A stretch of DNA of 64,000 bases from Microbacterium sp. M28 (GTDB taxonomy: Bacteria > Actinomycetota > Actinomycetes > Actinomycetales > Microbacteriaceae): NCBI RefSeq assembly GCF_025836995.1, contig NZ_CP107546.1, positions 2,046,001-2,110,000 on the forward strand, written 5' to 3'. Positions 1 to 7,553 of this stretch are shown here, in pieces. The notes under the pieces are model-generated. The model searched no databases, was not told the DNA's origin, and worked only from the letters and a program-made list of their open reading frames with translations. Numbering within the stretch: the first letter of the stretch is position 1; every line of letters starts with the position of its first letter. Made by a program: the position numbers and the translations under genes.

Positions 1-1
1 C

Positions 2-547
2 CTGGAGAACCTCTTCCCGCCCCTGCCGAGCGAGATCATCCTGCCGCTGGCAGGATTCACCGCGCACCAGGGGTCGCTGAGCCTCGCGTCCGTGCTGATC
101 TGGACGACCATCGGCTCGATCGTTGGTGCGCTGGCCCTGTACGGTCTCGGCGCATGGCTGGGGCGACGCCGCCTGTTCGCGATCGCGGACCGGATGCCGC
201 TGATCAAGATCGAGGACGTCGAACGGGCCGAGGCCTGGTTCCTCCGGCACGGCTCCAAGGCCGTCTTCTTCGGTCGGATGATCCCGATCTTCCGCAGTCT
301 GATCTCGATTCCCGCCGGTGTCGAGAGGATGCCGCTGGGCCGCTTCACGCTGCTCACTGCGGCGGGAAGCGCGATCTGGAACACGATCTTCGTGATGGCC
401 GGGTACCTGCTCGGCGCGAGCTGGCACATCGTCGAGGACTACGCCGGGATCTTCCAGAAAGTTGTCATCGGCGCGGTGGTGATCGCCGTCATCCTCTGGG
501 TCGTCCTGCGTGTGCGGCAGATCCGCCGCGACCGCGCCGCTGTCTGA
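2..547 (+). CDS. DedA family membrane protein (5' end outside window)
   Basis: The reading frame is open from the first bases of the window, so the N-terminus is missing and 181 residues remain. They form several hydrophobic segments around the DedA/SNARE-associated signature: a PPLPSEIILPLAG stretch near the start and FGRMIPIFRSLISIPAG in the middle, with the conserved G-R, P and R positions. A basic tail (RQIRRDRAAV) would face the cytoplasm. DedA proteins are inner-membrane proteins implicated in lipid flipping and membrane homeostasis. The exact substrate cannot be read from the sequence. The next gene starts 30 bases downstream on the same strand, so co-transcription is possible. Confidence 0.85.
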   Translation: MENLFPPLPSEIILPLAGFTAHQGSLSLASVLIWTTIGSIVGALALYGLGAWLGRRRLFAIADRMPLIKIEDVERAEAWFLRHGSKAVFFGRMIPIFRSLISIPAGVERMPLGRFTLLTAAGSAIWNTIFVMAGYLLGASWHIVEDYAGIFQKVVIGAVVIAVILWVVLRVRQIRRDRAAV

Positions 548-577
548 TCGTGGCGGCATGCGGGTGACGGTCATGGC

Positions 578-1507
578 ATGAGCATCCGCCTTCTCACCGC
601 CGGTACCAGTCGCGTGTACTTCGCACTGCAGGCCACGGCCGGTGCGGTCTGGTGGGGCGCCGTCTGGCTGAGTCCGGAGGTGCGGGCTGCCACGCTCGGC
701 TCGCTCGATCCTGTGCTGCTGGCCTTTCTCGACATCCCGCTCTTCGTTGCCGCCTCGGCGCTCGCTGCGTGCGGGCTGCACTGGGCGGTGTGGATCGTCT
801 CCGTCTGGACGATGCTGGTCGCGGCCGGCATGGTCGCGTACGCGACGACGACCGGCGCTGCGGGGTGGGGCGCGCTGCTGATGTGCGCGGCCGCGGCCGG
901 CGGTATCGCCGCCGCGTCGCTCGTCGTCCTCGGAAGGCTCCCGAGCGAGTGGCTCCTCCGCGGACCGTTCGTCTTCCGTGCGGCTCCGCAGGCGCGCTCC
1001 CATGTCGCACGGACCGTCGCTCAACTGGTGGTGTTCTGGGGCCTGTTCCTGCTCGTGCTGCCCGCTGTGATCGTCGCGGTGGAGCATCGCTGGGGCCTCC
1101 ATCTCCTCGTGCACCCCGCGGTGCGGATCGCCGGCGGCATCCTGCTGGTCGCGGCGAGTACGCTGGGCATCCGGTCAGCGCTCGCGATGGCGAGACGCGG
1201 CGCCGGAACTCCGCTGCCGTCCGCGATGCCGACCCGACTGGTGGTCGCCGGCCCGTATCGATTCGTGCGCAATCCGATGGCTGTCGCGGGGATCGCGCAG
1301 GGCGTCGCCGTCGGAATGCTGCTCGGATCCTGGCTCGTCGTGCTGTATGCGTTCTGCGGGTCGCTGGTGTGGAACACGCTGATCCGTCCGCACGAGGAGG
1401 CCGACCTCGCCGACCGCTTCGGCGCCGAGTACGAGGACTACCGGGCGCGCGTGCGGTGCTGGATCCCGCGGCGCCCGTCCGCACAGGTCACGCCGGACCG
1501 TCGATGA
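578..1507 (+). CDS. Isoprenylcysteine carboxyl methyltransferase/PEMT-type integral membrane methyltransferase
   Basis: A 309-residue protein with about six to seven hydrophobic segments. The C-terminal third carries GPYRFVRNPMAVAG followed about 45 residues later by RPHEEADLADRFGAEYEDYRARV. This is the usual SAM-binding arrangement of the ICMT/phospholipid methyltransferase superfamily (GPY-R-x-RNP, then E-E-x-x-L-x-x-x-F-G-x-x-Y-x-x-Y). Prokaryotic members methylate lipids or small molecules in the membrane, and the substrate here is unknown. The N-terminal half resembles nothing I can name. The ATG at 578 follows GGTGACGGTC, which could be a weak SD or part of a -10 region. Confidence 0.7.
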   Translation: MSIRLLTAGTSRVYFALQATAGAVWWGAVWLSPEVRAATLGSLDPVLLAFLDIPLFVAASALAACGLHWAVWIVSVWTMLVAAGMVAYATTTGAAGWGALLMCAAAAGGIAAASLVVLGRLPSEWLLRGPFVFRAAPQARSHVARTVAQLVVFWGLFLLVLPAVIVAVEHRWGLHLLVHPAVRIAGGILLVAASTLGIRSALAMARRGAGTPLPSAMPTRLVVAGPYRFVRNPMAVAGIAQGVAVGMLLGSWLVVLYAFCGSLVWNTLIRPHEEADLADRFGAEYEDYRARVRCWIPRRPSAQVTPDRR

Positions 1508-1799
1508 CCTCGTCGATCAGGGCGATGCCCCCGGTCGAATTGGCCGAGTTCATCATGTCCTGAATCCACTGCGTGTTCAGCTCGGGCGGTTCCGGCTCGT
1601 CGAAGATGAACTGCAGCGGGATCGACGGGTGCAACCAGATCGTGGATCGCCCTCGGGGCTGGTTCTCGGGGTGCCGCCACGACATGGTGAACCCCTCCTG
1701 CCTGCGGAGTTTCGTCGTGACCACGACCTTGAGATGCGCGAGGGTCCGGTCGTCCAGGACGATCGGGCGGTCCTCACTGTCATAGATGAGTTGGCCCAT
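1488..1799 (-). CDS. DUF7882-type small protein, copy 1 (often mislabelled ATP-dependent DNA ligase)
   Basis: A 103-residue soluble protein. It aligns along its full length with the protein at 2134-2448: both start MG-L-Y, share LAHLKVV..TKLRRQE.F..SWRHPE, GRSTIW.HPSIPL.F.FD.PE.PELN..WI, and NSTGGI.L.DEV near the end. I recognise this pattern as the DUF7882 family common in Microbacteriaceae, whose members are often transferred the name ATP-dependent DNA ligase. No nucleotidyltransferase motif (KxDG) is present, so ligase activity is not supported. Its end overlaps the 3' end of the methyltransferase gene on the other strand (1488-1507). Function is unknown. Confidence 0.75.
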   Translation of the reverse strand: MGQLIYDSEDRPIVLDDRTLAHLKVVVTTKLRRQEGFTMSWRHPENQPRGRSTIWLHPSIPLQFIFDEPEPPELNTQWIQDMMNSANSTGGIALIDEVIDGPA

Positions 1800-1961
1800 G
1801 CTCGAACGCTACGCTCCGCATCCTCCGGATGCCAGAGGCAACGCCGTGGCTGGTGAGGTCAGCTCGCGCCGGAGGATTCTGCCGATACAGCATGACGCTG
1901 TCAACGGGCACGACGGCGGCGTTTTACCCGATCACACTGGTCGCAACGACGATGGGAGCAG

Positions 1962-2126
1962 ATGATGTCCGACCCGCACGCCCTTCCCGACGACCAGCGC
2001 CGTGTGAATGCCGACGGCCTCGACCCCGACATCCCGACGACGGACGATCGACCGGATCCTGACGACACCTCACCGGCGGAGGAAGACGCCGACGAGGACA
2101 CGATCGAAGTCGAGGATCTGCCTTAG
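1962..2126 (+). CDS. Small acidic hypothetical protein (53-54 aa)
   Basis: A short ORF with tandem ATG codons at 1962 and 1965, preceded by GGGAGCAG (1954-1961), a plausible SD for the second ATG. The product is extremely acidic: it begins MSDPHALPDDQRRV and ends EEDADEDTIEVEDLP, with Asp/Glu making up roughly a third of the residues and no hydrophobic segment. It is probably disordered. It lies between two DUF7882 paralogues on the opposite strand and stops 7 bases before the second one ends. No function can be assigned. The good SD and GC-rich wobble positions argue that it is real. Confidence 0.5.
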   Translation: MMSDPHALPDDQRRVNADGLDPDIPTTDDRPDPDDTSPAEEDADEDTIEVEDLP

Positions 2127-2133
2127 ACGGCGC

Positions 2134-2448
2134 TCACTCGTCGGGGGCGTCGAGCACCTCATCGACCAGCGAGATTCCGCCCGTGGAGTTGGCCGAGTGC
2201 ATGAGCGCCTCGATCCACTTCGCGTTGAGCTCCGGCGATTCCGGGTCGTCGAACGTGAACCGCAACGGGATCGACGGGTGGACCCAGATGGTCGACCGTC
2301 CGACCGGGTCACCCTCCGGGTGCCGCCACGAGAGCGTGAACGATTCCTGCCTGCGCAGTTTCGTCGCGATGACGACCTTGAGGTGCGCGAGAGCTCGGTC
2401 CTCGATGTGGATGGCATCGTCGGACGCGCCGTAGTGAAGTGTGCCCAT
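2134..2448 (-). CDS. DUF7882-type small protein, copy 2
   Basis: A 104-residue protein and clear paralogue of the product of 1488-1799, with the same order of blocks (LAHLKVVIATKLRRQESF, SWRHPEG, GRSTIWVHPSIPLRF, NSTGGISLVDEV). The two copies differ mostly at the N-terminus (MGTLHYGASDDAI against MGQLIYDSEDRPI) and around the central acidic segment. There is no recognisable catalytic motif. The pair probably arose by local duplication, since separate transfer would not be expected to place them 335 bases apart in the same orientation. Function unknown. Confidence 0.75.
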   Translation of the reverse strand: MGTLHYGASDDAIHIEDRALAHLKVVIATKLRRQESFTLSWRHPEGDPVGRSTIWVHPSIPLRFTFDDPESPELNAKWIEALMHSANSTGGISLVDEVLDAPDE

Positions 2449-2553
2449 GGGGCGACGGTACCGTATTTGGTGATGCGTCGTCGCGGACCTCGCGGGCTTG
2501 TCCTGGACGCGATCGGGCCGACCGTGTCACTCGGGTAACCGCTTAGGCTCAGC

Positions 2554-3522
2554 ATGATGCAGACGAAGCACGCGGCGGTGATCTACAACCCGCTCAAGAC
2601 GCGATTGGACCGGGTGCGCCGTGCCATCGAGGAGCAGGAACGCACACACGGCTGGGCTGCGTCCCGCTGGTACGAGACAGCGCCGGAGGACTTCGGCACG
2701 GATGCTGCGCGGCGTGCGCTCGCCGACGGGCCGGCGGTGATGCTGGCCTCCGGTGGCGATGGAACGGTCCGGGCGATCGCCGAGGCCCTGTCAGGGCACG
2801 ACACCCCTCTGGCGCTCCTGCCCGCGGGCACGGGCAACCTGCTGGCGCGCAATCTGGGGATGCCGTTGAACGACGTCGACCGAGCCGTCTCCGCCGCCTT
2901 CACGGGGACGACCCGTGCGGTCGACGTGGCCGTCGCCGACCTCGAGGACGATGCTGAGCAGCAGCGGACGCATGTCTTCCTGGTGATGGCCGGCATCGGC
3001 CTGGATGCCGAGATGGCGGCGAACACGAGCGCCATCGCGAAGAAGCACCTCGGGTGGCTGGCCTACATCTCGCCGATCGCGCGCTCCGTGATCGGCAACC
3101 GGCTGTTCCATCTGGACTACCGTGTCGACGGCGGGCACACCCGCTCGGCGCGTGCCCACACCGTCATCGTGGGCAACTGCGGCACGCTCACCGGAAACAT
3201 GCTGCTGATCCCCGCTGCGAAAGTCGACGACGGCCTGCTGGACGTGGTCATGCTGCGCCCCAAAGGCCGCTTCGGATGGGCGCGGATCGGAACCCGGCTC
3301 ACACTCCAGGGCATGGCGCGTCGTTCCCGGTTCAGCAGGAAGATGCTCCGTCTCGCCCCCGACCTGCAGGCACTCGGCTACGCGCAGGGTCGACGGTTCG
3401 ACGCACGGTTCGAGACGCCGCACACGATCGAGCTCGACGGTGACAGCTTCGGGCTGGTAACGCGCGCCCGGATCACGGTCCGGCCGGGCGCTCTGCAGGT
3501 CTGCGTCGAGAGCGAGAGCTGA
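2554..3522 (+). CDS. Diacylglycerol kinase catalytic-domain lipid kinase
   Basis: A 322-residue member of the DAGK/YegS/sphingosine kinase family. The ATP-binding lobe shows the hallmark GGDGT (LASGGDGTVRAIAEAL, about residues 66-81) and PAGTGNLLARNLG about 20 residues later. The C-terminal beta-sandwich lobe includes GNCGTLTGNMLLIP and DDGLLDVVMLRPKG, typical of the family. It would phosphorylate diacylglycerol or a related lipid on the cytoplasmic face of the membrane. Tandem ATGs occur at 2554 and 2557, and TAGGCT lies just upstream, so the message may have almost no 5' leader. It is flanked by oppositely oriented genes, suggesting a monocistronic unit. Confidence 0.85.
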   Translation: MMQTKHAAVIYNPLKTRLDRVRRAIEEQERTHGWAASRWYETAPEDFGTDAARRALADGPAVMLASGGDGTVRAIAEALSGHDTPLALLPAGTGNLLARNLGMPLNDVDRAVSAAFTGTTRAVDVAVADLEDDAEQQRTHVFLVMAGIGLDAEMAANTSAIAKKHLGWLAYISPIARSVIGNRLFHLDYRVDGGHTRSARAHTVIVGNCGTLTGNMLLIPAAKVDDGLLDVVMLRPKGRFGWARIGTRLTLQGMARRSRFSRKMLRLAPDLQALGYAQGRRFDARFETPHTIELDGDSFGLVTRARITVRPGALQVCVESES

Positions 3523-3552
3523 GGGCGGGGCTGAGCGTCTGACCCGTATGCG

Positions 3553-4245
3553 TCAGCGCGTCGAGGCAGCGGTGATGGCGGCATCCACATGGAGAGAGGC
3601 CGTGGGGAAGACCGGGACGGGAGAATCCTGGGTGGATACCAGCAGTTCGATCTCTGTGCATCCGAGGATGATGCATTCGGCACCCTCGGCCACGAGCCTC
3701 TCGATGACCGCGCGATACCGGAGCCGGGACTCCGGGCTGATGACGCCGTGCACCAGTTCGTCGTAGATGACCGAGTGGACGACCGCGCGGTCATCGGCAT
3801 CGGGAACGACCACCTCGAGCCCGTGCAGTTCGAGCCGGTCGCGGTAGAAGCGCTGCTCCATCGTGAATGCGGTCCCCAGCAACCCGATCCTGGTGATCCC
3901 GGCATCCTGCACAGCCGCGGCGACCACATCGACGATATGGATGAAGGGGATGCTGATCGCAGCCTCGATGCGGTCGGCGACGATGTGCATGGTGTTGGTG
4001 CACAGCACGATCAGGTCGGCGCCTGCGCGCTCGAGTGCGAGCGCACGCTTCGCGAGGAGTCCTCCCGCGCTGTCCCAGTCGCCGGATGCCTGGAGCGCCT
4101 CGATCTCGGCGAAGTCGAGGGAATCGAGCAGGATACGTGCCGAGTGATGACCACCCCGCTCGCTCCGCACTCGTTCGTTCGCCAGCCGGTACCACTCCAG
4201 CGACGACTCCCAGCTCATGCCCCCGAGCACACCGATCGTCTTCAT
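3553..4245 (-). CDS. Aspartate/glutamate racemase family protein
   Basis: A 230-residue protein with the Asp/Glu/hydantoin racemase fold signature: MKTIGVLGGMSWESS at the N-terminus, the first catalytic cysteine in LIVLCTNTMH (about residue 80) and the second in IILGCTEIELL (about residue 190). Two-cysteine racemases interconvert L- and D-aspartate or glutamate without a cofactor. The GGMSWES start is typical of the YgeA-like aspartate racemase group. I chose the ATG at 4245 because it makes a 4-bp ATGA overlap with the upstream membrane-protein gene and starts the conserved domain. The longer open frame upstream has no similarity to the family. Confidence 0.85.
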   Translation of the reverse strand: MKTIGVLGGMSWESSLEWYRLANERVRSERGGHHSARILLDSLDFAEIEALQASGDWDSAGGLLAKRALALERAGADLIVLCTNTMHIVADRIEAAISIPFIHIVDVVAAAVQDAGITRIGLLGTAFTMEQRFYRDRLELHGLEVVVPDADDRAVVHSVIYDELVHGVISPESRLRYRAVIERLVAEGAECIILGCTEIELLVSTQDSPVPVFPTASLHVDAAITAASTR

Positions 4246-4493
4246 CGCAGCGCCGTCGCCTCGAAGTACGCGCGCGACGGCGGCGCGAAGATCAGGACGA
4301 CCGCTGTCAGCGTGACGAGGACTGCTACGACCAGGACGGGGATGATCTCTTCCCATGCCGTCATCGACGCGGCTGCGATGGCGAACGAGACGGGGAACAG
4401 CAGCGTGGCGTAGCGGGCCCAGCGCTTGCGGACCATCACCAGGATCGTCAAGGCGACCCGAAGAGTCACCGGCATCTGATCGCGATTGGCCAC
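4242..4493 (-). CDS. Small two-TM membrane protein upstream of the racemase gene
   Basis: An 83-residue protein with a short basic N-terminus and two hydrophobic segments (about residues 28-45 and 50-70), ending FAPPSRAYFEATALR. Its stop codon overlaps the racemase start by 4 bp (ATGA), so the two are translationally coupled and probably functionally linked. I do not recognise a family. It could be a membrane partner or simply an operon passenger. Confidence 0.65.
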   Translation of the reverse strand: MANRDQMPVTLRVALTILVMVRKRWARYATLLFPVSFAIAAASMTAWEEIIPVLVVAVLVTLTAVVLIFAPPSRAYFEATALR

Positions 4494-4860
4494 GGGACCA
4501 GTATCGCTGACGTGGACGGAGCGGGCGATATCTCCTGGCCAGTGCCCCCGACGTCCCGCCGGCGGCGCGGCACCCGAATTCGACGCTGGTGCGGTCGAAG
4601 GGATCTACCATCAACGGTGCGCCCGCCGGGGGGCTGGGGGTCCCGTAGGACGACGGACGCACCTTAACGCAAACGTGAACGACTGAAGGGCTCTCACTTG
4701 GCGGGCATCAGATGAACCACGAGGCAAGAGCCCCCCCGCGCAGAGCGACACCGGCGGGTCCCCCAGAGTCCCGGCACCGCGCTCTAAGGCGCACTCTACG
4801 CCTCGTCGCTCGAAAGCATCACCCCTGGTTGAGAAAGCCCGAAGATCCGCGCATTTCTGC
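4494..4860. other. Gene-poor intergenic stretch
   Basis: About 370 bases without a convincing gene. Open frames here lack SD sites and have no recognisable products. An imperfect inverted repeat (GGGCTCT at 4688-4694 with AGAGCCC at 4724-4730) follows a more AT-rich patch near 4670-4685. This is the left part of what looks like an accessory segment reaching tRNA-Pro at 7.4 kb. Confidence 0.4.
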
Positions 4861-5229
4861 GTGTTCCCGGGGCTTGGCGGTGGGTGGCCGCCCTTGCGAT
4901 CCACCTGGAACGGAGCCTTCACCACGCGGCTCGCCGAGCACTACGACCGACGATCAGAAGAACGCCTGATCGCACAGGCCGCCAACGCGGGCCCGGTACA
5001 GTCCCTCACGAAACGCGAACTCGCCCGGCAGTCGCTCACGATCTACCCGCGACCGCACCGCCGCGTGAAGGCCGGGATGCGGTTCGGCCCCGAAGCGCTG
5101 CGCGTGGACGCACTGCTCATGCGATCGACGCCGACTGCAGCTGGCATCGAATTCAAGGCGCAAGACCAGGTCTACCGATGCTGAGTCTGGGGCAACGCCG
5201 TCGACGTCGCCGATGGCGGCCCGACATAA
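4861..5229 (+). pseudogene. Fragment of a hypothetical gene with an in-frame TGA
   Basis: One frame reads protein-like from about WNGAFTTRLAEHYDRRSEER to EFKAQDQVYRC, meets TGA at 5182-5184, then continues VWGNAVDVADGGPT to TAA at 5227-5229. The 15 residues after the stop look like a natural C-terminus, so a TGG-to-TGA change at a Trp codon is the simplest reading. No good start or SD is visible: the first candidate is GTG at 4861. I do not recognise the family. Alternatively the true protein simply ends at 5184. Confidence 0.4.
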
Positions 5230-5289
5230 CCGGACCCACCACGCTGATACTGTCGTCGCCATGACTCACAGAGCGGCGAGTTGACGCCG

Positions 5290-5622
5290 ATGGCAGACCC
5301 GGCCGAAAGTCGTTGGCGCCTCCTCGTACTGCGGCTGGATATGGTTCAAGCGGCAGTCAATGAGCGTTGCCGGATGCGGGGACTACTGCAACTACGAACT
5401 CCTCAGCTTCGCGCTCCAGACACAACATGGGTCGGCATCGTCTCATTGATCGCCGCATTCATCGCACTGGTTCTTCTCGCTTTCACGGGTCGGGAAGCAT
5501 GGTGGGCGCCTGCCATCGGTCTCGGCATCATTCTGGCGACGACGATCTGCACGACCATCGCCATCAGCATCGGAGCCCAGCGCCCGGACGCATTGGACTC
5601 ACTCCTGTCACTCACGACATGA
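5290..5622 (+). CDS. Hypothetical two-TM membrane protein
   Basis: From the ATG at 5290 this is a 110-residue protein. The first half is hydrophilic and basic (MADPAESRWRLLVLRLDMVQ), and the second half has two hydrophobic segments (WVGIVSLIAAFIALVLLAF and IGLGIILATTICTTIAISIG). An in-frame TTG at 5281 would add three residues. Codon use is visibly less G/C-biased at third positions than in the housekeeping genes nearby, consistent with acquired DNA. No family recognised. A terminator hairpin follows at 5673-5700. Confidence 0.45.
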   Translation: MADPAESRWRLLVLRLDMVQAAVNERCRMRGLLQLRTPQLRAPDTTWVGIVSLIAAFIALVLLAFTGREAWWAPAIGLGIILATTICTTIAISIGAQRPDALDSLLSLTT

Positions 5623-5639
5623 TCCGCCTCGACCATCGA

Positions 5640-5659
5640 GGGCGCGGACGTCCGCGCCC
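5640..5659. repeat. Perfect 20-bp palindrome without a loop
   Basis: GGGCGCGGAC is followed directly by its exact reverse complement GTCCGCGCCC. It lies 17 bases after the hypothetical membrane-protein gene and just before the terminator hairpin. A palindrome with no spacer is a better protein-binding site than an RNA hairpin. Confidence 0.6.
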
Positions 5660-5672
5660 AGGCGTACCGTGA

Positions 5673-5700
5673 CCCCCACCCGGCAGAGACCTGGTGGGGG
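5673..5700 (+). terminator. Rho-independent-type terminator
   Basis: CCCCCACC (5673-5680) pairs with GGTGGGGG (5693-5700) across a 12-base loop, followed by CCTTTGCTTT. It suits the end of the plus-strand gene at 5290-5622 and may also separate it from the convergent ChW-repeat gene. Confidence 0.7.
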
Positions 5701-5718
5701 CCTTTGCTTTCGCGTTCG

Positions 5719-6267
5719 CTACCAGTTGTAAGGAGCGAACGAGAATGCTTCCATCCGGAGTCCCCGCCCAGTCGTGCCGATCGTGACGTGCTGTCCGGCG
5801 TAGGCGGTGGTGCGCTCCATCCATCCGATGTTCTGCACGTGTGCACTCACCTTGAAGTTGTAGCCCGGCGTCCACACCTCGACCGCTTCGATCGCCAGGT
5901 TTCGTCCGGTTGTCCCGAGCGTGATCTGACGGTTCGAGGTACTCGTGCACTGCGAAGCTTGCCACCCGATCGTCGCCACGTGAACCCGCGCGCAGAACCG
6001 GCGGTCACCCTTCTGATAGACACGAATCGCTTCGAGGCGAAGAGACTGCGAGACCGACCCCGAGAGGTCGGTCCACCCCATGTTCTGGATGTGGGTCCAG
6101 ACCGTGAAGACTCCGGTGTCATAGAACGGTTGGATTTCGGGCTCCTCAGCGTGAGCCGCAGGCGCACCGAAAAACGCTCCGGCACTGACCGCAAGAGCAA
6201 CCACCACAGAACCGAGGCGACGCCGCCTGCTGCCAGTGGGGGTGGTCGACTTTCCGCGAACGCGCAT
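5719..6267 (-). CDS. Secreted protein with three ChW (hydrophobic, conserved Trp) repeats
   Basis: A 182-residue protein. It has a basic N-terminus (MRVRGKSTTPTGSRRRRLG), a hydrophobic core and an APAAHAEE cleavage site, so it is a Sec-type secreted protein of about 140 mature residues. The mature part is made of three similar units, each with a V-H/T-x-I/Q-N/T-x-GW motif and a G-x-x-x-x-x-L-x-x-EA segment: TVWTHIQNMGWTD, RVHVATIGWQ and SAHVQNIGWME. These match Clostridial hydrophobic W (ChW, PF07538) repeats, linked to cell-surface or adhesion roles. The ATG at 6267 is chosen because GGAGGAAGA precedes it perfectly. A longer in-frame start adds only ten residues. No catalytic domain accompanies the repeats. 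Confidence 0.75.
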   Translation of the reverse strand: MRVRGKSTTPTGSRRRRLGSVVVALAVSAGAFFGAPAAHAEEPEIQPFYDTGVFTVWTHIQNMGWTDLSGSVSQSLRLEAIRVYQKGDRRFCARVHVATIGWQASQCTSTSNRQITLGTTGRNLAIEAVEVWTPGYNFKVSAHVQNIGWMERTTAYAGQHVTIGTTGRGLRMEAFSFAPYNW

Positions 6268-6550
6268 TCTTCCTCCAGTCGCGAGGTGGTGAATCACCTC
6301 TGTTCAGCTCTGAACCTAGTGTTTGCCTGACCTGTGCGATGTAGGGCAAATGGGGGACAGAAACGCCCGTTCGCCAGAAGGGCATATCAGCATCGGCGCG
6401 GCGATAAGAGATACGAGGATGCGGCCGATTCGGGACGACATATCGCCGTCGGCGTGAAGCGGCAGCATTCAGAGCGTCGAGGATGGCGCGCCCGAGCAAT
6501 CGGATCGCCTCCCAGTCGTCGAGGCTAAGCGGGGGGATCTGGTCGAGCAT
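6146..6550 (-). CDS. Possible small hypothetical ORF upstream of the ChW gene
   Basis: An ATG at 6550 preceded by AGGAAGACCG opens a 134-codon frame beginning MLDQIPPLSLDDWEAIRL. The first 30-40 residues look protein-like, but the remainder is basic and low in hydrophobic content, and the end runs about 120 bases into the ChW gene in another frame. A frameshifted or truncated short gene is more likely than a full 134-residue product. No family recognised. Confidence 0.25.
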   Translation of the reverse strand: MLDQIPPLSLDDWEAIRLLGRAILDALNAAASRRRRYVVPNRPHPRISYRRADADMPFWRTGVSVPHLPYIAQVRQTLGSELNRGDSPPRDWRKNARSRKVDHPHWQQAASPRFCGGCSCGQCRSVFRCACGSR

Positions 6551-6730
6551 CGGTCTTCCTGTCGGTATCGCAGCGCGCCCTGATGGCGAACTGTCCCAAT
6601 AGAAAGACCGCCTGGAGACGTCCGACTGCCCACGGAACGACGAAGGAGCGCCGCTACCGGGTCCGGTGGAGTGCCCTCGACGGCGACGCAGGCCCCTCTG
6701 CGATATCCACCTCAGAGCAAAGGTTCACTC

Positions 6731-6965
6731 ATGAACTCAGAACACCAAGATCGCACCCTAGTCCTCTGGGCGACGACGGAGAAGTTGAAGATCACGGCAT
6801 CGGTGCGAGATTCGCGTCTCGAAGAATTCCACGTGCTTGTCGCGATCGCGGAGGCATGTTGGTGGATAGCCTCGCGAGATGAGCACCTGTGGGATCATCA
6901 CGGCGACGAGTACCACGATGCGAGAGAAGCGGACCCCGGGCGGACGATTGCTGCGCTGGATTCGA
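6731..6965 (+). pseudogene. Possible degraded hypothetical gene
   Basis: From the ATG at 6731 the frame reads MNSEHQDRTLVLWATTEK, then LEEFHVLVAIAEACWWIAS and DEHLWDHHGDEYHDAREADPG, which looks like a folded small protein. After about 6960 the same frame becomes low-complexity and runs on towards the tRNA, while a neighbouring frame reads RHRHSHTLITTSAEDMRPS. This suggests a frameshift and decay. There is no strong SD. Function unknown; offered as a remnant, not a working gene. Confidence 0.3.
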
Positions 6966-7153
6966 CGGGCGCGGCATCGTCACTCGCACACCCTCATCAC
7001 GACCAGTGCCGAAGACATGCGCCCATCGCGTCGCGTTCTCTGCCCACATCGCGGCATCTAGCGCGCCGCCCGCTCCCCTCATATCGCTGGGGCGCTAGGC
7101 GACAGGTAGCTTCGGGCTCACCAGCTCCAGCCTTTTTGGAGCCCTCGGCGATT

Positions 7154-7200
7154 CCCGGACATGCAGAAGGCCCGGAGACTCTTGCGAGTTTCCGGGCCTT
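7154..7200 (-). terminator. Hairpin with GC-rich stem, second copy of the tRNA-downstream module
   Basis: GGCCCGGAGACTC pairs with GAGTTTCCGGGCC (one G-T pair) across TTGC, and AAGG/CCTTT flanks extend it. The flanking words match the module just after tRNA-Pro: ATGCAGAAG on one side and CTGTCGGGCTG on the other. Either strand could use it as a terminator. Confidence 0.6.
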
Positions 7201-7324
7201 TCTCTGTCGGGCTGCGTCCCCACGGCGCCCTCCACGCGCCGCCGGAAGCACGAGCACGTCGCGATCCGGCGTCAGCGGCACGCGGAGCCTCTCGGCGCCG
7301 CGTGGCCCCGCTGGAAGACCTCGG

Positions 7325-7371
7325 GAATGCAGAAGAGGGACCAGCCTCCGGCCGGTCCCTCTTCTGCATTC
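7325..7371 (-). terminator. tRNA-Pro terminator, 18-bp perfect stem
   Basis: The arms at 7325-7342 (GAATGCAGAAGAGGGACC) and 7354-7371 are exact reverse complements around an 11-base loop. It starts two bases after the tRNA 3' end on the minus strand. The stem is unusually long and perfect for a terminator. There is no strong T-run. Confidence 0.75.
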
Positions 7372-7373
7372 TG

Positions 7374-7447
<74 letters not shown>

Positions 7448-7553
7448 TCGCCTCCGCTCTCGCGCAGGCAACTCCACTATCTTAGCCGCACGATCACGCG
7501 TTCGCGAACCGGCATCCCTTGCCCGTGTCGTACGTGTGGCGTACGGTGCCGTC

